Positions 15,325 through 22,432 of a stretch of 31,955 nucleotides of DNA are shown one piece after another; positions within the stretch are counted from its first letter, which is position 1; every line of letters begins with the position of its first letter. A model generated the notes under the pieces. The model was not told where the DNA came from, made no database searches, and worked only from the letters and a program-made list of their open reading frames with translations. Both the position numbers and the translations under genes were made by a program. Source of the DNA: Phycisphaerales bacterium UBA3190 (lineage in GTDB: Bacteria; Planctomycetota; Phycisphaerae; Phycisphaerales; UBA1924); NCBI GenBank assembly GCA_002364005.1, contig DEXG01000028.1:95686-127640 (forward strand), written 5' to 3'.

Positions 15325-16230
15325 ATGTCTGGGAAACAGCGCACAACCCCGGTCACTGCGAGCAAGATTGTGGATAAATCTGGCGAGGGTTTGCCCGTTG
15401 CTGGGCTGCTTGGCGAGCGTTTGCGTCGTCTTCGGCGAAGCCGCGACATGACCCTGGGCGAGCTGGCCGAGCGAGCGGGGTGCACCAAGTCGTACCTGAG
15501 CGCCATCGAGTGCGGGAAGAAGGGGCCCCCTTCTGAGTCGGTCATCGCGCACCTCGAGCGGGCCTTGTCCTGTGAGCCCGGCGAACTCCAAACGCTGGCC
15601 AACTGGGACCGCACGCCCGATGTCGTGCGCGATGACATCCGGGATCTGAGGCAGCGCGATCAGCACGCGCGTCTGCTGGCGCGTCTGCTCACCAGCAGCG
15701 CCCAGCGCGGGACATCGCTCGACGAGTTGTACGACTCGGGCTTGCTGCGCCAGGTGATCGATCGTGTCGACCCGGGCAGCGGCGACCGGGCGGGTTCAAG
15801 CGAGCAGACCGTCGCGCTGCCGGCGCAGGTCCCGGTGATCAACAAGGTGCCCGCGGGTTACCCGGCGGGCTTCACCGATATGGGCTACCCGGCCCGGGTG
15901 GCCGACGAATACATCCGAACCCCCGACCTCAACGACCCCGACGCGTTCGCGGCTCGCGTGGTAGGCGATTCGATGCAGCCCACCTATCAGGAGGGCGACA
16001 TCGTTGTGTTCTCGCCCGCCAAGGTGGTTCAGAGCGGGGCCGACTGCTTCGTGCGTCTGGAGCCCGATTCGGAGAGCACCTTCAAGCGGGTGTACTTCGA
16101 GACCGACGAGGCGGGCAACGAGCTGATCCGGATCCAGCCCATCAACAACGCCTACGCCCCCCGAACCGTGCCCCGTGAACAGGTCGCCGGGCTCTATGCG
16201 GGGGTGTCGGTGATCCGCTCGATCGGGTGA
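15325..16230 (+). CDS. LexA/CI-like repressor: XRE HTH plus S24 autoprotease
   Basis: 301 residues. The XRE-type HTH is at about 28-85 (RLRRLRRSRDMTLGELAERAG, with CTKSYLSAIECGKKGPP as recognition region). A helical linker (about 95-150) follows, then an S24 signal-peptidase-like domain (about 165-300). The catalytic dyad looks intact: Ser in VVGDSMQPTYQEGD (about S216) and Lys in STFKRVYF (about K254). A VPAG sequence near 176-178 could be the Ala-Gly self-cleavage site. Proteins of this kind are cleaved on RecA activation after DNA damage and release the operon they repress. It is divergent from the terminase operon, which it is likely to repress. It ends 4 nt from the convergent EamA gene. 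Confidence 0.88.
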   Translation: MSGKQRTTPVTASKIVDKSGEGLPVAGLLGERLRRLRRSRDMTLGELAERAGCTKSYLSAIECGKKGPPSESVIAHLERALSCEPGELQTLANWDRTPDVVRDDIRDLRQRDQHARLLARLLTSSAQRGTSLDELYDSGLLRQVIDRVDPGSGDRAGSSEQTVALPAQVPVINKVPAGYPAGFTDMGYPARVADEYIRTPDLNDPDAFAARVVGDSMQPTYQEGDIVVFSPAKVVQSGADCFVRLEPDSESTFKRVYFETDEAGNELIRIQPINNAYAPRTVPREQVAGLYAGVSVIRSIG

Positions 16231-16234
16231 TGGG

Positions 16235-16723
16235 TTAGGTGGTGGCCGTGGCGTTGCTGCTGGTGGCGATGACCAGCACGCCCGCGAGCACGATGAGCAC
16301 GCCGACGACCTTTCGCACGGTCAGCGCCTCGCCGAGGAACATGGTGCCCAGGATCACCGCGGTTGCCGGTGCGATGGTGAAGGCGATGGGTTTCATCTTC
16401 GAGACCTCGCCCATCGAGATCGAGATGTAGAAAGCGATCATGGCGAAGGCACCGGCGACAACGCCCGAGCCGCCCAGCAGCAGGGCCCATTGTTTGATCG
16501 TGAGCGCGTCCTCGCCGCTGAGCGCCAGCCCCTTGCCCGCGCCTTGCGGTGCGAGCTTGCGGGCCACGAGGTAGGCACCCCAGATGATGGGCAGGGCCAG
16601 GGTGGTGCGCAGGGCGACGGCAAAGAAGGGGCCCACCTTGTGGGTGTGCAGCACCGCTTTGGCGCAGACCTCCCCGATCCCCCAGCACAGACCCGCGACG
16701 ACGGCGAAGATGATCGCTTGCAT
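16235..16723 (-). CDS. EamA-family half-size transporter
   Basis: 162 residues with about five hydrophobic segments and a single EamA unit: AGLCWGIGEVCAKAVLH at the start and PATAVILGTMFLGEALTVRKVVGVLIVLAGV at the end, the usual signature of the last helices. Typical DMT-superfamily exporters have two such units (about 300 residues), so this one would work as a dimer, as small multidrug-resistance proteins do. The substrate is unknown. The ATG at 16723 has no Shine-Dalgarno and has TAGAAT 6 nt upstream, suggesting a leaderless message. It is divergent from gmhA across only 31 bp. Confidence 0.82.
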   Translation of the reverse strand: MQAIIFAVVAGLCWGIGEVCAKAVLHTHKVGPFFAVALRTTLALPIIWGAYLVARKLAPQGAGKGLALSGEDALTIKQWALLLGGSGVVAGAFAMIAFYISISMGEVSKMKPIAFTIAPATAVILGTMFLGEALTVRKVVGVLIVLAGVLVIATSSNATATT

Positions 16724-16729
16724 GGTCTG

Positions 16730-16735
16730 ATTCTA
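16730..16735 (-). promoter_or_regulatory. Putative leaderless -10 box (TAGAAT) of the EamA gene
   Basis: TAGAAT on the minus strand is 6 nt before the ATG at 16723. It sits in the 31-bp gap to gmhA, so its -35 region would lie at or inside the gmhA start. Confidence 0.5.
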
Positions 16736-16742
16736 CGCTTGC

Positions 16743-16748
16743 TATCAT
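16743..16748 (+). promoter_or_regulatory. Putative leaderless -10 box (TATCAT) of gmhA
   Basis: TATCAT is 6 nt before the gmhA ATG at 16755, without a Shine-Dalgarno. Its -35 region would lie inside the start of the divergent EamA gene. Confidence 0.5.
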
Positions 16749-16754
16749 TCCCCT

Positions 16755-17348
16755 ATGAGAAGCACCACCCGTGACGCGGGGACCATCCAGTCCGAGTTTG
16801 ACACCTACGCGGCCTTGGCGCAGAGCTTTGCGGGCGACCCGAGCAACGCACAGAGGGTCGAGTCGCTTGCTCGTGTCTGTGCCGATGCGGTGCGGGGCGG
16901 TGGCAAGCTGCTGGCGGTGGGCAATGGCGGGTCGTGTGCCGATGCCGTGCATTTCTGTGAGGAGCTCACGGGTCGATACCGCGACGACCGGGCCCCGATC
17001 CCGGCGATCGCGTGCAGCGACGCGGGGCACATCACCTGCGTGGGCAACGACTACGGCTTCGACTCGATCTTCTCGCGATGGGTCCAGGGGCTGGGACGCA
17101 AGGGCGATGTGCTTATCGCGCTCTCGACCAGCGGCAACAGCGCCAACATTGTCCGAGCGATCGACTCGGGCCAGCGCATAGGCATGCACACGGTCACGCT
17201 GCTTGGCAAGGGCGGCGGACAGCTCGCGGGCGTCGCGGACACCGAGTGGGTTATGCCGGGCCAGACGAGCGACCGGATCCAAGAGCTGCACATGCTGGTG
17301 CTGCATGCGTTGGTTGGCGCGATCGAGCGCAACCTGAGCGATTCATGA
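16755..17348 (+). CDS. gmhA: Phosphoheptose isomerase (GmhA-like, SIS domain)
   Basis: 197 residues, the usual length for sedoheptulose 7-phosphate isomerase, which makes D-glycero-D-manno-heptose 7-phosphate for LPS core heptose. The SIS fold is clear: VGNGGSCADAVHFCEELTGRY contains the substrate loop and the zinc-site His/Glu, ALSTSGNSANIVRAI is the second phosphate-binding loop, and RIQELHMLVLHALVGAIE carries the C-terminal conserved Glu/His. It is the first gene of a four-gene run and overlaps the next by ATGA. Its grouping with a RimK-type ligase rather than heptose genes is unusual. A related SIS isomerase such as DiaA cannot be fully excluded, but the zinc residues favour GmhA. Confidence 0.85.
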   Translation: MRSTTRDAGTIQSEFDTYAALAQSFAGDPSNAQRVESLARVCADAVRGGGKLLAVGNGGSCADAVHFCEELTGRYRDDRAPIPAIACSDAGHITCVGNDYGFDSIFSRWVQGLGRKGDVLIALSTSGNSANIVRAIDSGQRIGMHTVTLLGKGGGQLAGVADTEWVMPGQTSDRIQELHMLVLHALVGAIERNLSDS

Positions 17349-17851
17349 GCGAAGACACACTTCAACAATCAGAGTCTGCCCCGGTGGTCATCGGGTGGCG
17401 TGAGAAGGTCGACCTGCTGGAGTGGGGGCTCAAGCGTGTGCGTGCCAAGATCGACACGGGCGCGCGGACCAGCGCGATCGATGTGGCCGATATCGAGGAG
17501 CTTGAGCCGGGCAAGATCCGCTTCCGGGTGGTGTACCACCACAACCCGGAGAAGATCACCCGCTGGATCTATGCCGACACGGTCCGCAAGAGCACGGTCA
17601 AGCCCAGCCACGGCCAGACGCAGGAACGCCATGTGTGCGAGACGCTCGTCCGCATGGGTCGCGTCGAGAAGCGGATCGAGATCTCGCTGGTCAGCCGCAA
17701 GGGCATGCTCTGCCGCATGCTTCTGGGCCGGACCGCACTCGATGGCCTGCTTGTCGACGCCTCGCAGAAGTATGTACTCACCGATGCAAAGCGCCGGGCG
17801 CGGGCCATCAAACGCACGACCGAACAGCCCGAAGGGGAAACGAACCCATGA
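17345..17851 (+). CDS. RimB-like retropepsin-fold protease (RimK-associated)
   Basis: 168 residues, starting with an ATGA overlap with gmhA at 17345. It has the aspartic-protease-like motif KIDTGARTSAI (about residues 35-45), followed by RKSTVKPSHGQTQERH and a C-terminal LLGRTAL, as in the COG4067/PF05618 family (named ATP-dependent zinc protease in databases, now viewed as retropepsin-like). In Pseudomonas, RimB of this family removes the poly-glutamate that RimK adds to ribosomal protein S6. Here it directly precedes rimK and overlaps it by ATGA, which supports the same role. The frame upstream of 17345 is a shadow of gmhA. Confidence 0.85.
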   Translation: MSEDTLQQSESAPVVIGWREKVDLLEWGLKRVRAKIDTGARTSAIDVADIEELEPGKIRFRVVYHHNPEKITRWIYADTVRKSTVKPSHGQTQERHVCETLVRMGRVEKRIEISLVSRKGMLCRMLLGRTALDGLLVDASQKYVLTDAKRRARAIKRTTEQPEGETNP

Positions 17852-19044
17852 AGCTCGGCATACTCTCGGCATCTCCCAACAACTACAGCACGAGCCGACT
17901 GCGTGAAGCCGCCCAGGCGCGGGGGCACACGGTGAAGGTACTCAACACCATGCGATTCTCGATCGAGCTGGAGGAGGGCGAGCCCAACCTGCACTTCCGA
18001 TCCAAGCAGCTCAGCGAGTATGACGCAGTGCTGCCCCGGATCGGCGCGTCGATCACCTATTTCGGGACGGCGGTGGTGCGTCAGTTCGAGCAGATGGATG
18101 TCTACACGCCCAACACGGCCGCGGGTATCAGCAACTCCCGCGACAAGCTGCGTTCGCTGCAGATCCTGAGTCGTCACGACATCGGGATCCCGCACACGAC
18201 CTTCGTGCGTGACCGGGCCGATGTGCTGCCCGCGATCGAGCGGATCGGCGGCGCGCCGGTCATCATCAAGATCCTCGAGGGTACCCAGGGCGTGGGGGTG
18301 ATCCTGGCCGACTCGACGAAGGTGGCCGAGGCGATCATCGAGACGATGCAGACCGCCAAGCAGAATGTGCTGATCCAGCAGTTCATCAAGGAGAGCAAGG
18401 GCACCGATGTGCGGGCGTTTGTCGTGGGCGACAATGTCGTGGCCGCGATGCGCCGCAGGGCATCGGGCGATGAGTTCCGGTCCAATGTCCACCGGGGCGG
18501 CACGACCGAGGCGGTCACGCTCGACGAGAAGACCGCCCAGATCGCGGTCCGGGCGGCTCAGATCATGGGGCTGCGTGTCGCGGGGGTGGACATCCTCGAA
18601 TCGGACAACGGGCCACTGATCATGGAGGTCAACTCCTCGCCCGGTCTTGAGGGCATCGAGGGGGCGACGGGGCTGGACATCGCGGGCACGATCGTGGACT
18701 ACATCGCCGATCAGGTCGATTTCCCCGAGATCGATCTGCGCCAGCGCCTGACCGTATCCAAGGGCTTCGGCGTGGCGGACATCGTCATCCCCGAGGGTTC
18801 GGAGCTGGTGGGCAAGGCGATCAGCGAATCGCTCTGGGACCGGGACCTGACGGTGCTCAACCTGCACCGGGGCACGACGATTATCTCGAACCCCAAGAGT
18901 TCGCGCACGCTCGAGGCGGGTGACAAGGTGCTCTGTTACGGTCGGCTCGAGAACATGCGTGATCTGGCGGCCAAAAAAACAAAGAAGAAGCGCCGCATCA
19001 AGCCGAAGACCCTCTCGACCAATGTTCAGCCAAGCAGCGAATAA
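17848..19044 (+). CDS. rimK: RimK-type glutamate ligase fused to TrkA-C (RCK_C) domain
   Basis: 398 residues. Residues 1-295 are an ATP-grasp ligase of the RimK family (ribosomal protein S6 modification): N-terminal MKLGILSASPNNYSTSRL and LPRIGASITYFGTAVVRQFE, an ATP-binding KILEGTQGVGV, and metal ligands in VAGVDIL (D248) and IMEVNSSPG (E260, N262). Residues about 302-373 match the RCK_C fold of TrkA/KefC regulators: VADIVIPEGSELVGKAI, then LTVLNLHRG and LEAGDKVLCYGRLENM. A basic tail (KKTKKKRR) ends the protein. Typical RimK is about 300 residues, so the C-terminal domain is an addition that could sense a small ligand. The ATG at 17848 overlaps the RimB-like gene (ATGA). The product may add glutamates to S6 or another acceptor. 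Confidence 0.9.
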   Translation: MKLGILSASPNNYSTSRLREAAQARGHTVKVLNTMRFSIELEEGEPNLHFRSKQLSEYDAVLPRIGASITYFGTAVVRQFEQMDVYTPNTAAGISNSRDKLRSLQILSRHDIGIPHTTFVRDRADVLPAIERIGGAPVIIKILEGTQGVGVILADSTKVAEAIIETMQTAKQNVLIQQFIKESKGTDVRAFVVGDNVVAAMRRRASGDEFRSNVHRGGTTEAVTLDEKTAQIAVRAAQIMGLRVAGVDILESDNGPLIMEVNSSPGLEGIEGATGLDIAGTIVDYIADQVDFPEIDLRQRLTVSKGFGVADIVIPEGSELVGKAISESLWDRDLTVLNLHRGTTIISNPKSSRTLEAGDKVLCYGRLENMRDLAAKKTKKKRRIKPKTLSTNVQPSSE

Positions 19045-19047
19045 CAC

Positions 19048-20154
19048 ATGATCGATAAAACTCCAGCCCGAGACGATGCCAAGACGCGCTCTGACGCGCC
19101 GTGGTTTGCTGATTCCACGGCCGTGGGCGAACGCGGCTGGCACGAGCTGATCATCAGCGAGAGCGTCGCCGGGCGCGATATCGCAATCCCCGTCTATGTC
19201 TGGAAGGGCCACGAGCCCGGCCCAATCGTCTGTGTCACCGCCGCGGTGCATGGCGATGAGATCAACGGCACCGGGACGATCCGCTCGATCGTCAGCGACC
19301 CACCCTTCGACCTGCTGGCAGGCACGCTGGTCATGGTCCCGGTGGTCAACCTGCTGGGCTTCGAGCGCCACTCGCGTTACCTGCCCGACCGGCGTGACCT
19401 CAACCGCTCGTTCCCCGGCTCGGCGACGGGGTCATTGGCCAGCCGACTGGCCCATGCGTTCTTCAACCAGCTGACCAAGCATTGCGACTACGGCATCGAC
19501 CTGCATACCGCGGCGGTGCGACGCACGAACTTTCCCAATGTGCGTGCGGACCTGAGCATCCCTGAACTGCGGGACTTCGCCCGAGCATTTGGCACCGAGC
19601 TGATCATCGACAGCGGGGGCCCCAAGGGCTCGCTGCGCCAGGCCGCGACCAAGGCCGGCTGCCCGACGATCATCCTCGAAGCCGGCGAGGTGTGGAAGGT
19701 CGAGTCGGCGGTCGTCGAGTACACCGTGCGAGGAATCACCAACTGCCTGCGCTCGCTCAAAATGGTCGAGGGCACGCCCAGCCGACCCGCGTACCGGCTG
19801 GAGACTGATTCATCGACCTGGGTCCGGGCGACCGCGGGCGGGTTCCTTGAGTTCCATGTCGCCCCGGGCGAGATCGTGCACGACGGCGAAGCGATCGCCA
19901 CGAGCTGGGACCTTGGGGGCGCAGAGGTCGAGACCATCCGGGCCCCGCGAGACGGGATCGTGCTGGGCATGACCACCATCCCCAGCGTTGCCCCGGGCGA
20001 CCCGGTGGTGCACCTGACCTACCCCAAGAAGGGCTCGCTCAAGAAAATCGAGCAGGTCATGGAGAACCTCGACGACGACTCGCTGCACGAGCGCACCCGC
20101 GAGGATCTGTCACGCAACTTCGTCGTGACCGATCACGATGATGAGGAAGAGTGA
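19048..20154 (+). CDS. Succinylglutamate desuccinylase/aspartoacylase-family zinc hydrolase
   Basis: 368 residues of the AstE/AspA family in the M14-like zinc hydrolase fold. The zinc site is AAVHGDEINGTG (H68, E71) and GIDLHTAA (H153); the catalytic Glu is in IILEAGEVW. The conserved RRDLNRSFPG lies at about 115-124. A C-terminal beta domain (about 260-345) has the lipoyl-like GGFLEFHVAPGEIVHDGEAIA pattern seen in this family. It starts 3 nt after rimK, closing the operon; these families commonly cluster with RimK-type ligases, where they may remove an acyl or amino-acyl group from the ligase product. The exact substrate is inference. A strong terminator follows. Confidence 0.9.
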   Translation: MIDKTPARDDAKTRSDAPWFADSTAVGERGWHELIISESVAGRDIAIPVYVWKGHEPGPIVCVTAAVHGDEINGTGTIRSIVSDPPFDLLAGTLVMVPVVNLLGFERHSRYLPDRRDLNRSFPGSATGSLASRLAHAFFNQLTKHCDYGIDLHTAAVRRTNFPNVRADLSIPELRDFARAFGTELIIDSGGPKGSLRQAATKAGCPTIILEAGEVWKVESAVVEYTVRGITNCLRSLKMVEGTPSRPAYRLETDSSTWVRATAGGFLEFHVAPGEIVHDGEAIATSWDLGGAEVETIRAPRDGIVLGMTTIPSVAPGDPVVHLTYPKKGSLKKIEQVMENLDDDSLHERTREDLSRNFVVTDHDDEEE

Positions 20155-20163
20155 TCGAATGAA

Positions 20164-20190
20164 AAAACGCCCGCGAGTCGCGGGCGTTTT
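20164..20190. terminator. Bidirectional intrinsic terminator
   Basis: AAAACGCCCGCG (20164-20175) and CGCGGGCGTTTT (20179-20190) form a perfect 12-bp stem with a 3-nt loop. A and T tracts on the two sides serve both the gmhA-rimK operon and the convergent 3D-domain gene. Confidence 0.9.
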
Positions 20191-20219
20191 CTTTGGTTGA
20201 TGGCTTATCGAGTGGCCGT

Positions 20220-20894
20220 TCAGCCCTCGTTCTCGTCCACATACTCCCAGACCGTGACCGGCAGCTGCCGGATGCCCCACTGGAGGGCCAGCTCGTGGGT
20301 TGGGTAGAGCAGGTCGAGGCGGCTGCCCTTGATGGCGCCGCCGCAGTCCATGATCGGGACGATCTCGCTGTCGGCGTAGCCGGGCACGGAGATCAGTGAG
20401 CGGTAGGGAAGGACCCTGGGATCGGCGGCGACGAGGTTCATGCCGTTAGTCCAGACGCTGTACATGATCGCGGTCTTGTTGTCGGCGTACTCGCCGCAGG
20501 ACCGGGCGTCGGGGGAGTAGCCCGTGACGGTCATGTAGATGGTGCGGACGGGCCGGACGGCTCGCCCGTCGAACCAGCGGATCGAGGTGTCGCTGGGTTC
20601 GAGCTCCTGGGGCTCAGCAGTGAGCTCGATGGCGCGGGCGATGGCCTCTTCGTCGATCGGGTTGTCGATGGTGGTCATGTCGAGCGCGACGGGCTCAAGC
20701 TCGACGGGCTCGGGCATGACGAGTGCAGCGGCGCGATCGTTGCTGATCTGGGCCAGTGCCGGCAGTGAGCCGCGCTCCTTGGTGAAGATCGCGCTGGTGA
20801 CAACGATGGTCAGGGCGCAGATCCAGAGCAGCATCTCGCCCGCAACGACGCGGCCAGATCGGCTGTGCATTCTGTTCTTAAGTTGATGGTTCAC
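20220..20894 (-). CDS. 3D-domain (MltA/RlpA-type barrel) envelope protein
   Basis: 224 residues if started at GTG 20894, chosen because GAGG lies about 7 nt upstream; an in-frame ATG at 20870 is the alternative (216 residues). A hydrophobic segment (about 18-40) acts as anchor or signal, followed by a Pro/Glu-rich linker. The C-terminal half is a 3D domain, a double-psi beta-barrel of cell-wall lytic transglycosylases: VTGYSPDARSCGEY, NLVAADPRVLPYRSLISVPGY and the Asp-rich MDCGGAIKGSRLDLLYPTHE with the conserved Asp pair. It is expected to act on peptidoglycan in the periplasm. It lies alone, convergent with the rimK operon. Confidence 0.85.
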   Translation of the reverse strand: MNHQLKNRMHSRSGRVVAGEMLLWICALTIVVTSAIFTKERGSLPALAQISNDRAAALVMPEPVELEPVALDMTTIDNPIDEEAIARAIELTAEPQELEPSDTSIRWFDGRAVRPVRTIYMTVTGYSPDARSCGEYADNKTAIMYSVWTNGMNLVAADPRVLPYRSLISVPGYADSEIVPIMDCGGAIKGSRLDLLYPTHELALQWGIRQLPVTVWEYVDENEG

Positions 20895-21500
20895 AATCGA
20901 GCCTCGGTTCGTGTCTTCGATTTGGTTCGTGTGATCGTTGCCCGTCGTGTGTCGGGTTCCGATCCGCGGCTCCGTCCGAAGCGCACCTGGCGGGAGGGTT
21001 CCCGCTGGGCTCGCAGAAGCGATCCATGCCTCTGAGTGCCAAGTGTAGCCCAGATAAGATGATGGGACAGCCATCTTGCTTCACAGAGCATGATCGGACG
21101 ATCGGGTTGCCCGCTGAAGCGGCATAATCGTTTCAGACCCAACTCGGCGCGTCCCAGAATCACGCTCGGGCGGGAGTTGCTCAAGCCCGGTTCGGTTCGG
21201 GGTTCGCCGGAGCGGTTGGACGTGGATGACTTGGGGATGAGTTGTGGGGCATCTGTGCGGGTCAGATCGTCGAAACCGGTCAACCTCTGGTGCGTATAGA
21301 TGGCTCCCAAAGCCCCACACAGCGGGCGGCGGGTGTGCTATCCTTATCGCTCGACGCATGTGTTCGGTCGTCGAACTGCGTCCAGTGAGCGCTCCGGTGG
21401 GCGGGGCAGGGCGAGCATCAATCAAATCAGCGGGTTGGCATGGCCGACCCGAGCACGCACCCAGGCGTTCTGCCGGGTTGCGGTCAGGAGAAACAGCACC
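20895..21500. other. 606-bp intergenic region without a supported gene
   Basis: Short frames exist on both strands but none has a ribosome site or protein-like composition. A 7-bp perfect inverted repeat (CTGGGCT 21005-21011, AGCCCAG 21047-21053) encloses 35 nt, and an imperfect repeat CTGAAGCG/CGTTTCAG flanks a CATAAT -10-like box near 21115-21140. It presumably holds the divergent promoters of the 3D-domain and HTH/TM genes. No tRNA or recognisable riboswitch is seen. Confidence 0.5.
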
Positions 21501-22343
21501 ATGGCCAAGATGTTCTACACGCTCGATGAAGCAGCCGCCAAGCTCGGGATGAGCGAGACTGATGTGCAGTCGCTGGCCGAGTCCGGGCAGCTCCAGGAGT
21601 TCCGCGATCGCGACAAGCTGATGTTCAAGGTCGAGCAGGTCGATCTGCTCGCGGGCGACGGCGACGATATTGATGACGACATCACGCTGGCCGACACCAG
21701 CGGGGGCATCGAACCCATCTCGCTCAGCTCCACGGGCAGCGCCACATCCCTTTCGCTGGAAAGCAGCGGCGAGGGCACCGGCATCTCGATCTTCGAGCCC
21801 GAGGACGGCGAAGCGGCCGACGCCAACGCGGACACCCTCGTCTCGGGCGGTGCCCTGGGCGGGTCGGGATTCAATATGGACGCGGGCGCTTCGGGCTCGG
21901 GTCTGGCACAGCTGGCGTTTGAGCCCGACGACACCTCATTGGGTGGCAACCTGCTCGATGACCTGGCGGGCGACTCGCAAGCCGGCTCGATGGGCAACGC
22001 AACAGGTATCGGTGATACCGCACTCGGCGGCTCGGTCTCGGGCGCACTCTTTGAGGGTGGCGACAGCGAGTCCGAGTTCACACCCTCGGCGGCACCCATG
22101 ATGGCGCCGATGGGCGGCGAGGCGTACGACGGCCCCGCATCGGGCCTCTTTGGTGGCATGGCGTTGGGATCGGTCCTGATGCTGATGCTCGCACTGGCCA
22201 TCATGGTGCTGGGGATGACCGGCGGCTCCAAGGAACTGCTCAGCAGCGTCGACACCAACATGCTCTACATGATCGCCGGCGGCGGTCTGGGCGTGGTGAT
22301 CATCTTCGCCGGCATCGGTTGGGCCATGCTGCGTCGCAGCTGA
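21501..22343 (+). CDS. MerR-like HTH protein with C-terminal transmembrane helices
   Basis: 280 residues. AGGAG upstream supports the ATG at 21501; the frame open to 21300 is not protein-like. The N-terminus (MAKMFYTLDEAAAKLGMSE..., about 1-55) is a MerR/excisionase-type HTH: YTLDEAAAKLGMSETDVQSLAESGQLQEFRDRDKL. A long low-complexity Ser/Gly/Asp-rich linker follows (about 55-205), then two hydrophobic helices (about 215-238 and 253-276) ending in a basic tail. It would be a membrane-tethered DNA- or protein-binding factor. Similar architectures occur in planctomycetes; the target is unknown. A terminator follows. Confidence 0.8.
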   Translation: MAKMFYTLDEAAAKLGMSETDVQSLAESGQLQEFRDRDKLMFKVEQVDLLAGDGDDIDDDITLADTSGGIEPISLSSTGSATSLSLESSGEGTGISIFEPEDGEAADANADTLVSGGALGGSGFNMDAGASGSGLAQLAFEPDDTSLGGNLLDDLAGDSQAGSMGNATGIGDTALGGSVSGALFEGGDSESEFTPSAAPMMAPMGGEAYDGPASGLFGGMALGSVLMLMLALAIMVLGMTGGSKELLSSVDTNMLYMIAGGGLGVVIIFAGIGWAMLRRS

Positions 22344-22366
22344 TCAGACCAAATCAAAGACCACAG

Positions 22367-22394
22367 AACGCCCGGTGATCGCCGGGCGTTTTTT
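22367..22394 (+). terminator. Intrinsic terminator of the HTH/TM gene
   Basis: AACGCCCGG (22367-22375) pairs with CCGGGCGTT (22382-22390) around a 6-nt loop and runs into a T-tract to 22394. It can also help end the convergent unknown gene at 22433. Confidence 0.85.
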
Positions 22395-22432
22395 CATGGC
22401 CTGATTTATCGCTGCCCGTTCGGGCTGTTGGG

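Noticed and set aside
11633..16230. A complete prophage or integrated element
   Set aside because: Apart from the terminase and repressor there is no integrase, portal, capsid, tail or lysis gene and no visible attachment-site repeat; flanking ordinary genes abut directly.
16194..17306. 370-codon minus-strand frame spanning EamA and gmhA
   Set aside because: It joins a shadow of gmhA to an alternative frame of EamA and contains no domain.
17569..19371. 600-codon minus-strand frame across rimK and neighbours
   Set aside because: It is antisense to three clear, overlapping genes; the open frame results from high GC codon use.
21081..21425. 114-codon minus-strand frame in the large intergenic region
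   Set aside because: It has no ribosome site and no recognisable protein features, and its composition resembles noise.
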